Assembly: GCA_028288395.1 (NCBI GenBank)
Contig: JAQBNV010000467.1
Span: forward strand, 1-5,377
Reading direction: 5' to 3'
Length of the DNA stretch: 5,377 nt
Source of the DNA: Adhaeribacter sp.
Lineage (GTDB): Bacteria > Bacteroidota > Bacteroidia > Cytophagales > Hymenobacteraceae
The notes under the pieces were generated by a model. That model searched no databases, was not told the origin of the DNA, and saw only the letters and a program-made list of their open reading frames with translations. The first letter of the stretch is position 1; each line of letters starts with the position of its first letter. Of this stretch, positions 1 through 5,377 are shown one piece after another. The translations under genes and the position numbers were made by a program.

Positions 1-104
1 TAAGGATTCAAGGCGGGTAATTTTATCAGCCCAGACTTCTTATTTAATAATGCTTGGTAAAAAGAAATAAAAAGGCGTTCCACCAGGCATAGAACAAATA
101 ATGT

Positions 105-248
105 ATGAGCAACACAGTAGCCGTAAAAAATCAGAATGAATCAGTTAATATCAATTTGTTAACGAAACGAGATACTACTATATCGATTCTAATTATTGGG
201 GTAATGTTTTTTGTCTTCGGATTTGTATCTTGGGTAAATCACTTCTAG
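105..248 (+). pseudogene. N-terminal remnant of a sugar MFS permease (FucP/GlcP-like)
   Basis: Reading from the ATG at 105 gives 47 codons ending at TAG 246-248. The first ~27 residues are polar, ending in a KRDTT-like stretch. They are followed by a hydrophobic first membrane helix with the motif GVMFFVFGFVSWVN. A short polar N-terminus running into 'GxxFFxFGFxxWxN' is characteristic of the fucose/glucose/galactose:H+ symporter branch of the major facilitator superfamily in Bacteroidota. Intact members have about 400-450 residues and 12 helices; here only half of helix 1 remains. Homology stops at about 239, where the sequence changes to the C-terminus of NagA in another frame. The product cannot transport anything. 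Family assignment rests on one helix, so it is good but not certain. An overlapping out-of-frame ATG at 101 gives only 12 codons and was not used. Confidence 0.65.
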
Positions 249-445
249 AGGTTATCCAGATGGCTGCTGCTACCCCCGCCCGGATTTTGGGATTAGCCGG
301 ACAGAAAGGCAGTCTTAGCAAAGGCAAAGATGCCGATATTATTATTTTTGATGAGGATATTCAGGTTCAGATGACCATGGTGAGGGGCAGGGTGGTTTAT
401 CAAAATAAGACCGTTAAAAGTTTGATTCTCAATTTGTATAAATAG
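239..445 (+). pseudogene. nagA: C-terminal remnant of N-acetylglucosamine-6-phosphate deacetylase
   Basis: The open stretch from about 239 to the TAG at 443-445 encodes roughly 68 residues matching the end of NagA, the amidohydrolase that removes acetate from GlcNAc-6-phosphate in amino-sugar catabolism. Visible motifs are SLLEVIQMAAATPARILGL (helix after the barrel), GSLSKGKDADIIIFD (the 'G-x-l-x-x-G-k-D-A-D-l-v-x-f-D' signature of amidohydrolase C-termini) and a final strand VRGRVVYQNK. Full NagA has about 380-400 residues, so the whole metal-binding barrel, with its histidines and catalytic aspartate, is missing. The frame can be opened from a TTG at 230, but those first codons belong to the permease fragment and are not a credible start. 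The 3' end and stop look natural, so only the 5' part was lost. It is non-functional as an enzyme. Confidence 0.85.
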
Positions 446-474
446 GTCTTAATAATAACTTGTTTTTTAATTTG

Positions 475-532
475 AAAGGATTAGGCCTCAATTCACAGGT
501 AGCCAGTGATTTACATCTTCAGCTAATCCTTT
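475..532. repeat. 10-bp inverted repeat with 38-nt spacer
   Basis: The arms AAAGGATTAG (475-484) and CTAATCCTTT (523-532) are perfect reverse complements. They lie between the nagA remnant and the hydrolase gene. The spacer is long and no U-tract follows the right arm, so this is not a typical intrinsic terminator. It could be a regulatory dyad, a scar of a small element, or chance in AT-rich DNA. Confidence 0.4.
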
Positions 533-619
533 GCATGGGAATAGAGGAATCCACTTGAAATTATTAAAACTATAAAAAATTCAAAGTAAAGGTGAAACGT
601 TAGATAAACTTATTAGGAA

Positions 620-1762
620 ATGCAGAATTTAACCAAAAAAATTATTTTATTTTTAATAGTATTAGTATGGACTGCTAACCTGAATGGCCAATCACTAAAT
701 AAGGCTGATCGCCAAACCATCTGGCAACAGATAGTACCCTGTTTTTTGCCACCTGCCCCATTTAAAAATAATTTTGGGCAATACCGTTCTGTATTAAAAT
801 TCTATGATGGCACAAAAGTAAAAACAAAGAAAGACTGGGCTAAGCGCAGAAAAGAAATTCTGGTGCGATGGCACGGATTAATGGGGGCATGGCCGCCTCT
901 GATCCAGAATCAGGAAATGGAAATCCTGGAAACCACCCGCAAGGAAGGCTTTACCCAGTACCGCATCCGCTTTAACTGGACGCCCACCGAAAAAACGATC
1001 GCCTATCTGTCAGTGCCCGATGGCAAAGGCAAGAAGCCAGCAGTTATTACACTATTTTATGAACCTGAAACCGCTATTGGCTTGGGAACACCTTTTCGTG
1101 ATTTTGCCCTTCAACTTACTAAACGGGGTTTTGTAACGCTTTCAATTGGTACTACTGAAGCCACTAAGGCCAAAATATATTCTCTCTATTACCCTTCCCT
1201 GGAGAAGGCCGAAATACAACCTCTTTCAATGTTGGCTTATGCTGCCGCCAATTCCTGGTATTTATTAGCGCAATTACCAGAAGTAGATGCTTCCCGGATC
1301 GGGGTAATGGGTCATTCATTTGGAGGCAAGTGGGCAATGTTTGCTTCTTGCTTATTTGAAAAATTTGCTTGTGCTGTTTGGTCTGATCCAGGGATCGTTT
1401 TTGATGAAACAAAGGAAAATGTTAATTACTGGGAACCGTGGTACTTGGGGTATCATCCTAAACCCTGGCGGGAAAGCGGAGTTATTTCAGCGGATAACCC
1501 AGGTAAAGGTTTGTATCCTCAACTGGTCAAGGAAGGGCTTGATTTGCACGAATTGCATGCGCTAATGGCACCGCGCCCGTTTCTTGTTTCTGCTGGCTCT
1601 GAAGACCCGGTAGAAAGATGGGTGCCTCTTAACCATACCATTCAGGTAAATAAATTATTAGGTTACGATAATCGGGTAGCCATGACAAACCGGCCGAAAC
1701 ACTCTCCTAATCTGAAATCTAACGAAAAGGCTTACTTATTTCTGGAGTATTTCCTGAAATAA
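620..1762 (+). CDS. Secreted alpha/beta-hydrolase (acetyl xylan esterase/dienelactone hydrolase-like)
   Basis: A 380-residue exported serine hydrolase. Residues 1-24 form a type I signal peptide: lysines at 6-7, a hydrophobic run IILFLIVLVW, then cleavage near the NGQS segment. A region with 'W-x-x-R-R-x-E-I' character (near residue 75) and a GAWPP stretch precede the hydrolase fold, as in many large acetyl-xylan-esterase-like proteins. The nucleophile elbow GHSFGGKW puts Ser233 as the catalytic serine; Asp329 (AGSEDP) and His361 (PKHSP) have the right order and spacing for the acid and base. All three are present, so the enzyme is probably active on a carboxylic ester. The natural substrate (acetylated sugar, uronate ester or other) cannot be read from sequence. 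It lacks the GCSRxGK motif of CE15 glucuronoyl esterases. A prolyl-oligopeptidase-type annotation is possible but less likely. The start is fixed by the signal peptide; there is no properly spaced Shine-Dalgarno, as is usual in Bacteroidota. The next gene starts 49 bp downstream. Confidence 0.85.
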   Translation: MQNLTKKIILFLIVLVWTANLNGQSLNKADRQTIWQQIVPCFLPPAPFKNNFGQYRSVLKFYDGTKVKTKKDWAKRRKEILVRWHGLMGAWPPLIQNQEMEILETTRKEGFTQYRIRFNWTPTEKTIAYLSVPDGKGKKPAVITLFYEPETAIGLGTPFRDFALQLTKRGFVTLSIGTTEATKAKIYSLYYPSLEKAEIQPLSMLAYAAANSWYLLAQLPEVDASRIGVMGHSFGGKWAMFASCLFEKFACAVWSDPGIVFDETKENVNYWEPWYLGYHPKPWRESGVISADNPGKGLYPQLVKEGLDLHELHALMAPRPFLVSAGSEDPVERWVPLNHTIQVNKLLGYDNRVAMTNRPKHSPNLKSNEKAYLFLEYFLK

Positions 1763-1811
1763 CCAGGACCTGCCTTTTAACCGGCCAAACTATAATTAAA
1801 AATTTGAATTT

Positions 1812-3419
1812 ATGTTTTATTTAAAAACAAGGCGGGTAGTAGATTCTCTGAAATTTTTCCTGTTGCTACTAATAATTGCCTGTTCTAAAAAACCTTCCTT
1901 ATCAGTTAATGCTAACCCACCGGCCATCCATACTCCCATTGAGCGACAATTAGTTTTAGATTCCACAAAGGTAGGCACCAGTACCATTATCGCTAATTTA
2001 AATGTGCCCTGGGACATAATCTGGGGGCCTGATAACTGGATTTGGTATACCGAACAAAGTGGTACCGTAAGCAAAGTAAATCCGGCGACGGGCGAAAAAA
2101 TATTATTATTAACCATTCCGGATGTGTACCGAGACCGGACCCTTGGTTTATTGTGTATGGCTCTGCACCCCAATTTTAAAAAGCAACCTTTTGTTTTTCT
2201 AAACTATACCTATAAACAAGATGCAAAATTAATGTCGCGGTGGGTGCGGTATACCTATAATGGCGATATCCTTACCAGTCCGTTAGTTTTATTGGAAGTG
2301 CCCGCCGATGTTGGGCATAATGGCGCTCGCATTACCTTTACCCCCGATGGGAAACTGATGCTGGCTACCGGCGATGCCGATGTTAAAAACGACGAGAAAA
2401 ATTCGGGCAATGCCCAAAATGATAATATTATAAGCGGCAAAATATTACGTTTAAATATAGATGGCTCTATACCGAAAGACAACCCGGTACCGGGTAGTGC
2501 TGTTTGGGCAAAAGGCTTCCGGGTACCCCAGGGTTTGGTATATGCTGCCAATGGAAATTTATACAGTGCTGAGCATGGCAATGCAACCGACGATGAAGTA
2601 AACCTGATTAGGAAAGGGGGAAACTATGGTTATCCGAATGTAGCCGGTGCATGCAATTTCCCCCACGAAACGGCATTTTGTGCCCAACATGTCGTATTTG
2701 AACCCTTAATTGCCTGGACGCCCACTATTGCCCCAGCCGGGATTGATTATTATGGTGCAACTGCTATTTCCGAATGGCAAAATTCAATTTTGGTTACTAC
2801 CCTTAAAGAAACTGATCTCCGGGTTTTAAAACTGAATAAAGCCGGTGATGGGGTTGTTTCAGAACAAATTTACTTCGATAAAGAATTCGGGCGGTTGCGC
2901 GATGTTTGCGTATCTCCCAATGGGGATATTTATATCTCTACCAGTAATCGCGACTGGAACCCGGCCAAAGGCTTCCCTCAGGAAAATGATGATAGAATTA
3001 TCCGCGTGTTTAAAATCAATGAAGGCGATAAGTATGCTGCTAATTTTAAACAAATTGCCTCAGCTGATAGTAAAATCGGTATTCTGTTAGAAAAGACCGG
3101 AGCCCGGGTTTATAATCAATACTGCGTAGCCTGCCACAAAGAAGATGGCAATGGTGTGGCCGGAACGTTCCCGCCTTTAACGGGAGCAGAGCAGGTTAAC
3201 GGAAATAAGAATGACCTGATTGCTATATTGCTAAAAGGCTTATCCGGTCCGATACTAGTTAAGGGGAAAGAATACAACCAGCAAATGCCAGCTTTCAGTT
3301 TCTTAAGTGATATTGAAATTGCGGATGTACTCACTTATATCCGTGCGGAATTTGGAAAGGGTGCCACCTCTGTTTCTAATGAAGAGGTAAGAAAAGTCAG
3401 GTTTAAGGAATCGAAATAA
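1812..3419 (+). CDS. Lipoprotein PQQ-dependent sugar dehydrogenase with C-terminal cytochrome c domain
   Basis: A 535-residue two-domain oxidoreductase. A lipoprotein signal ends in the lipobox IIAC with Cys24 as the lipidated residue, placing it outside the cytoplasmic membrane. Residues ~55-405 are a glucose/sorbosone dehydrogenase six-bladed propeller. Motifs in order are VPWDI and WYTEQSG (~66-84), GHNGAR with His169 (the position of the catalytic base in soluble glucose dehydrogenase) and R173, GFRVPQGL (~235-242), EHG at 254-256, DDEVNLI (~260-266), GGNYGYP, and a WTPTIAPAGIDYY segment. Most relatives have RNPQGL where this has RVPQGL. Residues ~430-517 are a class I cytochrome c: heme site CVACH (Cys438, Cys441, His442) with a probable axial Met492 in QQMPAF. 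PQQ oxidises an aldose and electrons pass within the same chain to heme and on to the respiratory chain. The sugar substrate is not predictable. It probably shares a transcript with the upstream hydrolase. No PQQ synthesis genes are in the window. Confidence 0.92.
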   Translation: MFYLKTRRVVDSLKFFLLLLIIACSKKPSLSVNANPPAIHTPIERQLVLDSTKVGTSTIIANLNVPWDIIWGPDNWIWYTEQSGTVSKVNPATGEKILLLTIPDVYRDRTLGLLCMALHPNFKKQPFVFLNYTYKQDAKLMSRWVRYTYNGDILTSPLVLLEVPADVGHNGARITFTPDGKLMLATGDADVKNDEKNSGNAQNDNIISGKILRLNIDGSIPKDNPVPGSAVWAKGFRVPQGLVYAANGNLYSAEHGNATDDEVNLIRKGGNYGYPNVAGACNFPHETAFCAQHVVFEPLIAWTPTIAPAGIDYYGATAISEWQNSILVTTLKETDLRVLKLNKAGDGVVSEQIYFDKEFGRLRDVCVSPNGDIYISTSNRDWNPAKGFPQENDDRIIRVFKINEGDKYAANFKQIASADSKIGILLEKTGARVYNQYCVACHKEDGNGVAGTFPPLTGAEQVNGNKNDLIAILLKGLSGPILVKGKEYNQQMPAFSFLSDIEIADVLTYIRAEFGKGATSVSNEEVRKVRFKESK

Positions 3420-3902
3420 GGGATTCAGATATAATATAAATATTAATTTTTTTGAAGATATAATAGGGTTTTTTTTCCTTAAAATTAAAAGTTAATCCAG
3501 TTTAAATTTTAGCGTTACCAAAGCACACCATTAGTGTTAGGCACAAATCACGTAATAGTTTCAAAAATCAGTTTTGGTGATTTCGTCGTTATTTTGGTAA
3601 TGTTCTGCTCAGCTATAATGCTGAAGATTATTACGAATTTCAGGGGTGTATGACCAAGTATAAGTACCTTAAAAAAGGTTCTAAGTTCTGGAGGTAGTAT
3701 GGATCTATTTTTACTTTAAAAAGTAGAGTATGGAAAGGATTTAAAGTAAAATTAAAAATTCCCTGGTTTGTTTCGATCTCTTGAAAACAGTTAAATGCCC
3801 CTTATATGCGCTTTTTCATGGTAGACTTCCGGGTATATAGCTTTGACCATTTAGGAAGTAATATAATCTCCAATTAGGCAGTTAGTTTTAACTATAAAAG
3901 GA
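3420..3902. other. 480-bp non-coding stretch, no gene recognised
   Basis: This AT-rich stretch follows the dehydrogenase stop. No frame on the + strand stays open long enough, or shows motifs, for a gene call; I scanned the minus strand less thoroughly. It contains a 10-bp direct repeat AGATATAATA (3427-3436 and 3456-3465), a T8 run near 3471-3478 without a convincing GC hairpin before it, and the inverted repeat at 3515-3600 described separately. Given the remnants just downstream it may be eroded coding sequence, but I cannot assign any. Confidence 0.6.
3515..3600. repeat. Nested short inverted repeats
   Basis: The outer arms TTACCAAA (3515-3522) and TTTGGTAA (3593-3600) are perfect 8-bp reverse complements. 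Inside them, AAATCAC near 3545 pairs with GTGATTT near 3577, in the same nested order, so an extended imperfect foldback of ~86 nt is possible. It might be the scar of a small mobile element or a regulatory fold. The arms are short and AT-rich and chance cannot be excluded. Confidence 0.3.
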
Positions 3903-4035
3903 ATAGATCGCACCCTGCAAAATAATACGTAGAACGCCAGATTCTGACCGAAGCCAAATCTATGAAATAGTTGAATCCGAAATTTCTAATAGATTGATTG
4001 CCTAGCCTATGAATTTGTTAAATGATTTTTTATTG
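3903..4035 (+). pseudogene. Possible AraC-family HTH domain remnant, three frames
   Basis: Three consecutive pieces, each in a different frame, resemble successive parts of an AraC-type DNA-binding domain. Frame at 3903: IDRTLQNNT, like the 'LNRxLKxxTGKT' recognition helix of the first HTH. Frame at 3929: VERQILTEAKSMK, like the linker helix 'ixeRilxEAKrLL'. Frame at 3976: SEISNRL, a stop, then PMNLLNDFL, like 'vSEIAyxLGFxdPxyFxxFFkk'. The order and spacing fit the family. Stops at 3930, 3968 and 4003, plus the frame changes, mean it is dead. The N-terminal sensor part was not found. AraC regulators often control nearby sugar genes, but no present function is claimed. The match is by eye and short, so a chance resemblance is possible. 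Confidence 0.35.
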
Positions 4036-4542
4036 CCGATCTTACTTGGTGCAGGAACGCATTAAATTAAATCCGGAGATTAAAGAAACGAGCCGATATA
4101 GGGTTACTGGTATTTTTATACTGGGGTTAATGAGTGCCATCCTTCTAACTCTGTGCGGTAGCTGTATTAAATCCTTAGAGTATAAAAGTTACCAGTGCCT
4201 CGGATATGGCTAAAGCGTTGGAGCCTTTGTTTGGTAGCTACGCTTCTACCTTATTTCTAACCGGATTAGTCGGGGCCGCCTTTTCTTCCTTGGGGTATGG
4301 CAGTCAGCTTACTTCTAAAATGGTACGCTTATTTATTGCTTTCGTAATAATTATTGGAGCCAGTATAGCCATTGCCTTTGGGAAGCTCCCGCTGGAAGTA
4401 ATTGTATTTGCCCAAAGCGTTACCATCTTTTTAGTGCCTTTTATGGGTCTGTCCCTGTATGCTATTGCCAATGATGCATAAATTATGAGGGGCACATGTA
4501 AACTCCACGGCCGTTAAAATTATTGGAGCTTTAGGGAATTAA
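4022..4542 (+). pseudogene. C-terminal remnant of an Nramp-family divalent metal transporter
   Basis: This is the decayed second half of an Nramp (MntH-like) Mn2+/Fe2+:H+ symporter. The first piece, 4022-4159, reads FYCRSYLVQERIK and SRYRVTGIFILG, the end of helix 6 onward. One extra base at about 4160 shifts it to the frame reading AVLNP, a stop (TAG 4176-4178), then IKVTSASDMAKALEPLFG and TLFLTGLVGAAFSSL. At ~4293 it jumps directly to GYGSQLTSKMVRLFI, where relatives have ~15 further residues, suggesting an in-frame deletion. It continues through GKLPLEVIVFAQSVTIF to AIANDA and TAA 4479-4481. An extra A at 4488 shifts again to GAHVNSTAVKIIGALG, ending at TAA 4540-4542. The N-terminal helices with the helix-1 metal-binding motif are absent and the last helix is missing. 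An open stretch from the ATG at 4206 is only part of this pseudogene. Confidence 0.8.
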
Positions 4543-4555
4543 GTAAAAACTGACC

Positions 4556-4587
4556 TATAAATAGCAAAAGAAGGAGCTATTTATATG
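4556..4587 (+). promoter_or_regulatory. Hairpin presenting the transposase ribosome-binding site
   Basis: TATAAATAGC (4556-4565) and GCTATTTATA (4576-4585) form a perfect 10-bp stem around the 10-nt loop AAAAGAAGGA. A Shine-Dalgarno-like AAGGAG (4571-4576) lies in the loop and the first stem pair. The stem ends at the A of the transposase ATG (4585-4587). Such placement could modulate translation of the transposase. It could also be part of the element's end sequence. The fold is AU-rich and so only moderately stable. Confidence 0.5.
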
Positions 4588-5377
4588 AAAGCGATACTAT
4601 TGGAGGCATTGCCAGCAGCCCTACAGGAACTGGATGCGCTCTATTGAAGCACTAAACTGGCCCGTATGTGCACCCGCGTGCAGATGATTTTACTTAATGT
4701 AGAACAAGGGCTAAAAGCCACTCAAATTACTCAGTTGGTACGGGAAAGTGAGCGGACGGTTCAGCGGTGGCTCAGCCGCTATCAGGCGGAAGGCATGCCA
4801 GGACTTTATGATGCTTCAGAAGTGGCCATCCTGGTAAAATAACACCATCCTACCAGGACCAGTTGCTGGAGAGCGTGCGCCAGCGGCCAGGGGAACTTGG
4901 CCTTGATTTCTCGCTCTGGACCCTGGCGCGACTCTCGGACTTTATGGCCGAGCAGACCGGTATCCGCCTCAGCGCCGAGGCGGTGCGGCAACACTTGAAG
5001 GCCGGCGGCATCGTGCTCTTCTGGCCGCAGCACTAGATAAGCAGTCCGGAGTATCAGTTAAAAAAAGGAGGTGGAAGAGAAGCGAGAGCACCTGGAGCCA
5101 GATGCGGTTTTCTACTATGCCGATGAGTTCAACGTGAGCTGGCAGCCTACGCTCAAGACCATGTGGAGCCCGGTGGGTCAGCAGGTAATGATTCCCACCC
5201 CTGGACAACCGACCAGACACTACGGCATTGGCGCAGTCGACTACCACAGCGGCCAAACGATAGTGCAGATAGAGAAGCGTGAAAAGCGGGAGCAAATAGC
5301 CCAATTGTTGGAGCAATTGCGCGGATTGTTTGGAAAATCACCCATTGCCGGGCTTTTTTCACTTTTGAACAGGCTAA
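4585..5377 (+). pseudogene. IS630-family transposase, multiply disrupted
   Basis: Reassembled across frames, this is an IS630 (Tc1/mariner-like, DDE) transposase. The ATG at 4585 has AAGGAG upstream. Residues LDALY are followed by TGA (4645-4647) where relatives have arginine, then STKLARM and the HTH domain: QITQLVRESERTVQRWLSRY and AEGMPGLYDA. One base is missing at about 4816. The frame starting at 4818 continues RSGHPGKITPSYQDQLLESV, LGLDFSLWTLARL and EAVRQHLKAGGIV, then TAG (5034-5036) at a probable lysine codon, and ISSPEYQLKK. One extra A in the run at 5060-5066 restores the frame EVEEKREHLEPD, leading to FYYADEFNVSW with the first catalytic Asp at 5122-5124, then GQQVMIPTPGQP and YGIGAVDYHSG. 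The second and third acidic regions are not seen. After LLEQL (~5320) a different frame reads WKITHCRAFFTFEQA, like the family's C-terminal 'EVTHC' segment, implying an internal deletion. It cannot encode an active enzyme. Confidence 0.8.

Larger units (their letters stand above)
4537..5377 (+). mobile_element. Degenerate IS630-family insertion sequence, cut by the window edge
   Basis: Nramp homology is lost at about 4536 and an IS630-type transposase begins at 4585, so the left end of the element probably lies between about 4537 and 4556. IS630 elements insert at TA dinucleotides and several TAs occur there, so the exact end is not fixed. I could not identify terminal inverted repeats because the right end is outside the window. 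Its transposase is too damaged to act, and movement would need an enzyme supplied elsewhere. Confidence 0.6.

Noticed and set aside
1..104. Short open stretches at the left edge (for example 4-60 ending FLFNNAW, and a frame open to the edge ending at 70)
   Set aside because: They are under 25 codons, show no recognisable motif, and one is preceded by a stop at 1-3. They could be the tail of an upstream gene, but nothing supports a call.
230..445. A complete 71-residue gene starting at TTG 230
   Set aside because: The first codons are the permease helix in another frame and the rest is only the NagA C-terminus, so this is a remnant, not a small gene.
1164..1412. Minus-strand open frame inside the hydrolase gene, and the plus-strand frame at 1320-1565
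   Set aside because: Both overlap a well-supported gene with an intact catalytic triad, and neither shows any domain-like sequence.
1817..3334. Several minus-strand and one plus-strand open frames inside the dehydrogenase gene
   Set aside because: They are shadows of the dehydrogenase-cytochrome gene, whose motifs run continuously through the region.
3466..3480. T8 tract after the dehydrogenase as an intrinsic terminator
   Set aside because: No GC-containing stem could be found immediately before the T run, so a terminator call is not supported.
3657..3676. Small hairpin ACCTT-AAAA-AAGGT as a terminator or regulatory site
   Set aside because: The 5-bp stem has few GC pairs and no T tract follows; it is expected by chance in AT-rich DNA.
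4206..4481. A 91-residue small membrane protein
   Set aside because: Its sequence is the middle of an Nramp transporter, and the same homology continues outside it in other frames on both sides.
4806..5362. Three long minus-strand open frames over the transposase
   Set aside because: They lie opposite the transposase, most of them in its GC-rich part where stops are rare, and they have low-complexity Arg/Leu/Ala-rich translations without motifs.
1..5377. CRISPR array, tRNA or rRNA genes, phage defence or toxin-antitoxin system
   Set aside because: No regularly spaced repeats, no tRNA-like TTC-loop pattern that I could recognise, no rRNA signature and no defence-family motifs were seen.

Overview
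The window looks like chromosomal DNA from a member of the Bacteroidota, probably an environmental Cytophagales/Hymenobacteraceae-type bacterium. The grounds are AT-rich DNA, start codons preceded by A/T-rich leaders rather than clear Shine-Dalgarno sites, and the gene families present: a FucP/GlcP-type sugar permease, NagA, a lipoprotein PQQ sugar dehydrogenase with a cytochrome c tail, an AraC-type HTH domain and an Nramp metal transporter. The family-level placement is inference. Every gene and remnant that can be recognised reads on the + strand.

Layout. Positions 105-445 hold two gene fragments joined end to end: the first ~45 codons of a sugar MFS permease, then the last ~65 codons of N-acetylglucosamine-6-phosphate deacetylase in a different frame. 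This is what a large deletion through an amino-sugar catabolism cluster would leave. Positions 620-3419 hold the only two intact genes: a secreted alpha/beta-hydrolase of the acetyl-xylan-esterase/dienelactone-hydrolase kind, and 49 bp downstream a lipoprotein PQQ-dependent sugar dehydrogenase ending in a cytochrome c domain. They probably form one transcription unit working outside the inner membrane, with de-esterification of a carbohydrate-like substrate beside direct oxidation of a sugar. Their metabolic link is inferred from adjacency only.

From 3420 to the right edge nothing is intact. About 480 bp has no recognisable gene. A weak AraC-type HTH trace follows (3903-4035), scattered over three frames. 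Next is the C-terminal half of an Nramp-family metal transporter (4022-4542), broken by frameshifts, stops and a probable internal deletion. Last is a decayed IS630-family transposase (4585-5377), which probably ended the Nramp gene when it inserted. The transposase carries two nonsense codons, two frameshifts and a probable deletion of its second catalytic region.

Overall this is a two-gene functional cassette inside a gene graveyard rather than a new molecular system. The points most worth checking are the permease/NagA deletion junction, the AraC-Nramp-IS630 mosaic, the ribosome-site hairpin ahead of the transposase, and the sharp GC step inside the transposase.
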